Assembly (NCBI GenBank): GCA_003210275.1
Contig: QCVU01000002.1
Location: 1 to 47,808 of the forward strand
DNA length: 47,808 bases
Origin: Prochlorococcus sp. AG-686-M10
GTDB lineage: Bacteria; Cyanobacteriota; Cyanobacteriia; PCC-6307; Cyanobiaceae
Direction: 5' to 3'
Position numbers and translations under genes: made by a program. Shown here in pieces: positions 42,770 through 47,808 of the stretch. The notes under the pieces were generated by a model. The model saw only the letters and a list, made by a program, of their open reading frames with translations, did no database searches and was not told the origin of the DNA. How positions within the stretch are numbered: the stretch's first letter is position 1; each line of letters starts with the position of its first letter.

Positions 42770-44048
42770 AAATTATAATTTTAACCTAGCTGAAGAAATG
42801 GTTATATCTGTTGAGGAAGGTTTAAAGGATATTTTTCATGAAAGATCAAATCAAATTTATTATAAATTAGATAATATCTTGAAAATTTTTAAAGAAGAAA
42901 AAGTCTCAACTTGTCACTTCAATCAATCTACAGGTAGTGGACATGATGATATATCTAGACAAAAGATCGATGAGGTCTTCGCTAAATTTTTCCTCGCAGA
43001 AAAATCAGCTGTAAGGATGCAATTTGTAAGTGGGACCCATGCTATAAGCTCCGTTCTTTTTGGTATTTTGCGGCCAGGGGATTTAATGTTATCTGTAACT
43101 GGAACTCCTTACGATACATTGGAGGAGGTGATAGGTATAAGAGGAAAGGATAAAGGCTCTTTATTAGATTTAGGAGTTGAATATCGTCAAATTAGTATTG
43201 ATGAAGAAACCAATTCCTACGAAGATAAACTTGTAGATTTTTTTAAACAAAATAAATGTAAATTAGTATTTATCCAGAAAAGTTGTGGTTATAGTTGGAG
43301 AAAATCTTTAACCAATAATCAAATAAAACAAATCTGCACCCTTGTTCATTCACTTAATCCTGAGTGTATTTGTTTTGTGGATAATTGTTATGGAGAACTC
43401 GTAGAAGATAGTGAACCAATTATTAATGGTGCAAATATAATTGCTGGATCGCTAATTAAAAATTTGGGAGGAACTATTGTTCCAACTGGTGGATATATTG
43501 CAGGTGATTCTGAATTAGTTGAAATGGCATGTTGTAGATTAACTGCACCAGGAATTGGTGCCGATGCAGGAATTAACTTTGGTTTCGGAAGACTAATTCT
43601 CCAGGGATTATTTTTAGCACCTCAAATGGTGCATGAATCTCTAAAAGGTGCTGATTTGGTCGCTGCAGTATTTAAAAAACTAGGTTTTATGGTTTTACCA
43701 GAGCCTAAGTCGCACAGATCAGACATAATTCAAGCAGTTAGATTAAATAATCCATACTTGATACAAAAAGTATGTCAGTCCTTTCAAAATTCTTCACCGA
43801 TAGATTCTTTTTTAAATGTTATTCCTTTTCCAATGAGTGGTTATGATTCAAATTTATTAATGTCAGGAGGTACGTTTATTGAAGGAAGTACAAGCGAATT
43901 TTCAGCTGATGCCCCTCTAAGAGATCCATATAATATTTTTGTTCAAGGTGGTTCTCACATGGCTCACATCAAAATTGCTTTAATTCAATTAGTATTTGAA
44001 CTATTGGAAGAAAATCTAATTGAAAAGGAATCTCTCATTTTTTCATAA
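42759..44048 (+). CDS. methionine gamma-lyase family / aluminum-resistance-like PLP protein
   Basis: STGSGHDDISRQKIDEVFAKFFLAEKSAVRMQFVSGTHAIS, CFVDNCYGELVE, AGSLIKNLGGTIVPTGGYIAG. Confidence 0.9.
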   Translation: MKNKNYNFNLAEEMVISVEEGLKDIFHERSNQIYYKLDNILKIFKEEKVSTCHFNQSTGSGHDDISRQKIDEVFAKFFLAEKSAVRMQFVSGTHAISSVLFGILRPGDLMLSVTGTPYDTLEEVIGIRGKDKGSLLDLGVEYRQISIDEETNSYEDKLVDFFKQNKCKLVFIQKSCGYSWRKSLTNNQIKQICTLVHSLNPECICFVDNCYGELVEDSEPIINGANIIAGSLIKNLGGTIVPTGGYIAGDSELVEMACCRLTAPGIGADAGINFGFGRLILQGLFLAPQMVHESLKGADLVAAVFKKLGFMVLPEPKSHRSDIIQAVRLNNPYLIQKVCQSFQNSSPIDSFLNVIPFPMSGYDSNLLMSGGTFIEGSTSEFSADAPLRDPYNIFVQGGSHMAHIKIALIQLVFELLEENLIEKESLIFS

Positions 44049-44056
44049 ATTTTATT

Positions 44057-44446
44057 ATGTCCTATAAATTTCCAAATTATTTAAAATATGCCGATACACA
44101 TGAATATGTAAAGGAAGAAAATGGGTTGTTAAAAATTGGTGTTAGTGAATTTGCAATTGATCAATTAGGAGATATTGTTTTTGTTGAATTAGTTGAGAAA
44201 GGAACTAGCTTACAAAAAGGGGAAACTTTTGGAACAATTGAGTCTGTCAAGGCTGTTGAAGAAGTATATCTTCCTTTTGCAGGAGAAGTGATTTCTGTAA
44301 ATGACAGTGTCATTGATAATCCAGAAATTCTGCAAAATGATCCAATTGGTGATGGATGGTTGCTAATTATTAAATCAGAATCAAATGTTGTATTAGACGA
44401 ATTAATGAATTCAGATGAATATAAATCAAAGGTTGTTCCGAATTAA
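44057..44446 (+). CDS. gcvH: glycine cleavage system H protein
   Basis: YADTHEYVKEENGLLKIGVSEFAIDQLGDIVFVELVEKG and TIESVKAVEEVYLPFAGEV lipoylation region. Confidence 0.97.
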   Translation: MSYKFPNYLKYADTHEYVKEENGLLKIGVSEFAIDQLGDIVFVELVEKGTSLQKGETFGTIESVKAVEEVYLPFAGEVISVNDSVIDNPEILQNDPIGDGWLLIIKSESNVVLDELMNSDEYKSKVVPN

Positions 44447-44492
44447 AGCAAATTTCTAAAAACCGGCTATTTTAAAGAAAAATAAATTAAAT

Positions 44493-47402
44493 ATGAATCC
44501 CACAAGTAACTCGGATTTATTTATTGAAAGACATCTTGGATTGAAGGACAATGATGAAAAAAAAATGCTTCAAAAACTTGGTTTTAATAATATAGATGAA
44601 TTTATTAATCAAGTCATCCCAGAAGATATTCAGTTTAAAGAAAAATATTCAGATGTCCTGCCAAAAGGATGTTCTGAAATTGAGGCGTTGAATGAATTAG
44701 AGGAGATATCTAATAAAAATAAGAAATTTAGATCCTTAATTGGACTTGGATATTACGGGACACATACGCCTAAAGTTGTCCAAAGGCATGTATTAGAAAA
44801 TCCTAGGTGGTATACAGCTTACACGCCTTATCAAGCAGAAATTGCCCAAGGCAGATTAGAAGCTTTATTTAATTTTCAAACTTTAATTTGTGAATTAACA
44901 GGGTTCTCAATAGCTAATGCATCGCTTTTAGATGAGGGAACAGCTGCTGCAGAAGCAATGACAATGAGTTTTTCTTCAAGGAAAAATAAGTCCTCAAATA
45001 TTTTTTTAGTAGATGAAAATGTTTTTGATCATACATTTAATGTTTTGTTGACGAGAGCTAAACCATTAGGAATTAATTTAAAACGTTTTAATCAAAAGTA
45101 TCCGAAAAATCACGATGATGTTTTTGGCCTTTTAATTCAGCTTCCTGGTAAAAATGGAGACTTATTCGATCCAACATTTTTAATTTCTCAAGCTCATAAA
45201 GCAGAAGTAGTCGTAACATCAATTATTGATCCTCTTGCTCAAGTTTTAATAAAACCAATAGCCCAATTTGGAGTTGATATAGCTGTTGGAAGTTTGCAAA
45301 GATTTGGGGTCCCAATGGGCTTTGGTGGTCCTCATGCAGCATTCTTTGCATGTAGTGAAAAATATAAAAGACTTATACCTGGAAGGATTGTAGGACAAAC
45401 TCTATCTAGAAATGGAGAACAATCACTGAGATTGGCATTGCAAACAAGAGAACAACATATAAGGAGAGAAAAAGCGACTAGTAATATTTGTACAGCTCAA
45501 TCCTTGTTAGCCATAATATCTTCTTTTTATGCCATATATCATGGGTCTTCTGGATTAACAAAAATGGCTAAGAGGTTAGTTGTGTTAAGACGATATCTAG
45601 AATCTTTTCTTTCTGAGTTAGGTTTAAAAATTCCTCATGGGAGTAGGTTTGATAGTTTTGATATTTACTGTGAGGAATCTGAAAAGATTCATAACGAAGC
45701 TTTAAAAAACGGTTTTAACTTTAGAATTTTACCTTTGGGTTCAACGATTGAGGATTCTACAGGATTTGGAATTTCCCTAGATGAGCTTACTGATAAAAAT
45801 GAAATCCATAAGATAGTAACTTTCATAGCAAATGGGCTAGGGAAAAAAGAAGATTTAAAGCATATTACACCTAATAACTTTTTTCAGTTTGAGGGTATTC
45901 CTCTAAGAAATAAAGAATGGATGCAACAAAATATATTTGAAAATTATCAAAGTGAGACAGATTTGATGAGGTATATTTTTAAACTTGCTGAGAAAGATTT
46001 TTCACTGGTTGATGGGATGATTCCACTAGGAAGTTGCACTATGAAATTAAATTCTGCAGCAGAGCTTAGTCCAATTTCATGGGCTAATTTATCTTCAATT
46101 CATCCTTTCGCTCCAGTTAATCAAACTAAGGGGTATTCAAAAATAATAAGCGATCTTGAGAAATGGATTAGTGACCTTATTGGTTTGAAGGCAGTTTCAT
46201 TTCAACCAAATGCTGGCTCTCAAGGTGAGTTTGCGGGTTTATTGGCAATCAATTCTTATTTCGCTTCAAAAGGTGATTTATCAAGAAAAAAATGCCTCAT
46301 TCCACAAAGTGCTCATGGAACAAATCCTGCAAGCGCGGTTATGGCAGGGTTTGATGTTGTAACTATAAAATGTGATTCTGAGGGTAATATTTCTTTTGAG
46401 GATTTATTAATTAAGGTCCAGGAATTTGATAATAAAATTGGTGCACTAATGTTAACTTATCCCTCTACTCATGGAGTTTTTGAATTAAAAATACGAGAAA
46501 TCTGTGACTTAATTCATTCAGTTGGTGCATTTGTTTATTTGGATGGAGCAAATCTTAATGCTCAGGTTGGATTGTGCAAGCCTGGAGATTATGGCGTGGA
46601 TGTTTGCCATTTAAATTTACACAAAACATTTTGTATCCCTCATGGAGGCGGTGGTCCTGGAGTTGGTCCAGTTGCCACATCCGAAACTTTAAGTCCTTTC
46701 CTTCCTTCTCATTCTTTGAAAGATAACATTTCAAGTCAATTCGGTTATTCTGTATCTTCTTCACAGCACGGAAGTGCAAGTATTCTTCCAATAAGCTGGA
46801 TGTATATAAGGATGGCTGGTCAAAGTGGTTTAAGAAAGGCGAGTAGTCATGCAATATTGTCAGCAAATTTTATTGCTAATACATTAAAAAATAAATTCAA
46901 GATTTTATATAAAGGACAAAATAATTTTGTCGCACATGAATGCATCCTTGATTTTAGAGATTTGAAGTCAAAAACAGGTTTAAGTGTCAATGATATAGCT
47001 AAGAGATTAATAGATTATAGCTTTCACGCTCCCACAATAAGTTGGCCAGTTCCTGAAACTATAATGATAGAGCCTACTGAAAGTGAAAGTTTGACAGAGT
47101 TAAATAGATTTTGTGAAGCTATGCTCTTAATCAGCGAAGAAATTGAAGAAATTGAAAATAATATTGATCTCAGAAATAATAATTTGATTAGTAATGCTCC
47201 CCATACTATAAATGAGTTAATTTCAGATAATTGGAATTATCCTTATTCAAAAGAAAAGGCTGCATATCCGTATAAAGGTAAATTTGAACACAAATTTTGG
47301 TCTTCTGTATCAAGAATTAATAATGCTTATGGAGATAGGAATTTAATTTGTTCTTGTAATGTCAACGATCAAGATTTATTAGATGACAAAAAATGTGCAT
47401 AA
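44493..47402 (+). CDS. gcvP: glycine dehydrogenase (decarboxylating), P protein
   Basis: IERHLGLKDNDEKKMLQKLGF, MIPLGSCTMKLNSAAEL, LNLHKTFCIPHGGGGPGVGPV PLP-lysine motif. Confidence 0.98.
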   Translation: MNPTSNSDLFIERHLGLKDNDEKKMLQKLGFNNIDEFINQVIPEDIQFKEKYSDVLPKGCSEIEALNELEEISNKNKKFRSLIGLGYYGTHTPKVVQRHVLENPRWYTAYTPYQAEIAQGRLEALFNFQTLICELTGFSIANASLLDEGTAAAEAMTMSFSSRKNKSSNIFLVDENVFDHTFNVLLTRAKPLGINLKRFNQKYPKNHDDVFGLLIQLPGKNGDLFDPTFLISQAHKAEVVVTSIIDPLAQVLIKPIAQFGVDIAVGSLQRFGVPMGFGGPHAAFFACSEKYKRLIPGRIVGQTLSRNGEQSLRLALQTREQHIRREKATSNICTAQSLLAIISSFYAIYHGSSGLTKMAKRLVVLRRYLESFLSELGLKIPHGSRFDSFDIYCEESEKIHNEALKNGFNFRILPLGSTIEDSTGFGISLDELTDKNEIHKIVTFIANGLGKKEDLKHITPNNFFQFEGIPLRNKEWMQQNIFENYQSETDLMRYIFKLAEKDFSLVDGMIPLGSCTMKLNSAAELSPISWANLSSIHPFAPVNQTKGYSKIISDLEKWISDLIGLKAVSFQPNAGSQGEFAGLLAINSYFASKGDLSRKKCLIPQSAHGTNPASAVMAGFDVVTIKCDSEGNISFEDLLIKVQEFDNKIGALMLTYPSTHGVFELKIREICDLIHSVGAFVYLDGANLNAQVGLCKPGDYGVDVCHLNLHKTFCIPHGGGGPGVGPVATSETLSPFLPSHSLKDNISSQFGYSVSSSQHGSASILPISWMYIRMAGQSGLRKASSHAILSANFIANTLKNKFKILYKGQNNFVAHECILDFRDLKSKTGLSVNDIAKRLIDYSFHAPTISWPVPETIMIEPTESESLTELNRFCEAMLLISEEIEEIENNIDLRNNNLISNAPHTINELISDNWNYPYSKEKAAYPYKGKFEHKFWSSVSRINNAYGDRNLICSCNVNDQDLLDDKKCA

Positions 47403-47532
47403 AGACTAGCACTCTTCTGGTTTTTTAGTTATCGTCAGTTTGAATTAAAAATTTAATATTTTCTTATAGAATTTTTTTAGATTTTTTGATTACTATTATC
47501 AAGCATCAAATTTATTTGGGGTATTTGAAGCT

Positions 47533-47784
47533 ATGAGCAAAGATTTTAAATCTGGTAAGGTTAAACACTTGCCAATTAACAACTTGGATCTACCAAGCTT
47601 TGTTAATAATTCTTTTGGGAATAATTCAAAGGTGAATTCCGTTGAGGGTACTAATGTTATAAGAGTGCCATTTGGCAAAAGATTTCCTAAAAAACAAAGG
47701 CCAGATAAGAATCAAAATATAGCTACTTTAATACTTCCAATCAATACATTTATGAATCCAACGCCACCACCATATGTTGCTTAA
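47533..47784 (+). CDS. small protein of unknown function
   Basis: 83-aa ORF with ATG start, ending NPTPPPYVA; Asn/Lys-rich with no recognised domain. Confidence 0.55.
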   Translation: MSKDFKSGKVKHLPINNLDLPSFVNNSFGNNSKVNSVEGTNVIRVPFGKRFPKKQRPDKNQNIATLILPINTFMNPTPPPYVA

Positions 47785-47808
47785 GTTATAGAAATTTAGG
47801 AGATGTTT

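Overview
AT-rich, densely packed bacterial chromosomal window. Gene content, gene order and protein character look like a high-light-type marine Prochlorococcus; this is from recognition, no search was run. About 45 protein-coding genes and one tRNA-Val(TAC) are supportable, nearly all core housekeeping: argG, rpsF, aroE, dnaK, purU, acnB, DAHP synthase, a group 2-type sigma factor, ppk, cobA, pabC/pabB, queC/queE, pyrG, aspS, gcvT/gcvH/gcvP, speB/speE, mazG, valS, mnmG, dnaB, rplI and a fatty-acid desaturase. I see no CRISPR array, transposase, integrase or prophage block, and no convincing multi-gene novel system. The observations most worth a second look are: (1) a diverged 44-bp tandem duplication at the 3' end of speB that truncates and changes its C-terminus and leaves a readable fossil of the old C-terminus downstream; (2) a phage-like (T4 gp30-type) ATP-dependent DNA ligase gene; (3) a chorismate-lyase-like gene whose reading frame continues 38 codons upstream of its first ATG with no canonical start, suggesting CTG or other non-canonical initiation; (4) an unlisted 50-aa ORF convergent with a TVP38-family gene; (5) several uncharacterised proteins, including one next to a Met-gamma-lyase-like gene and gcvH-gcvP.
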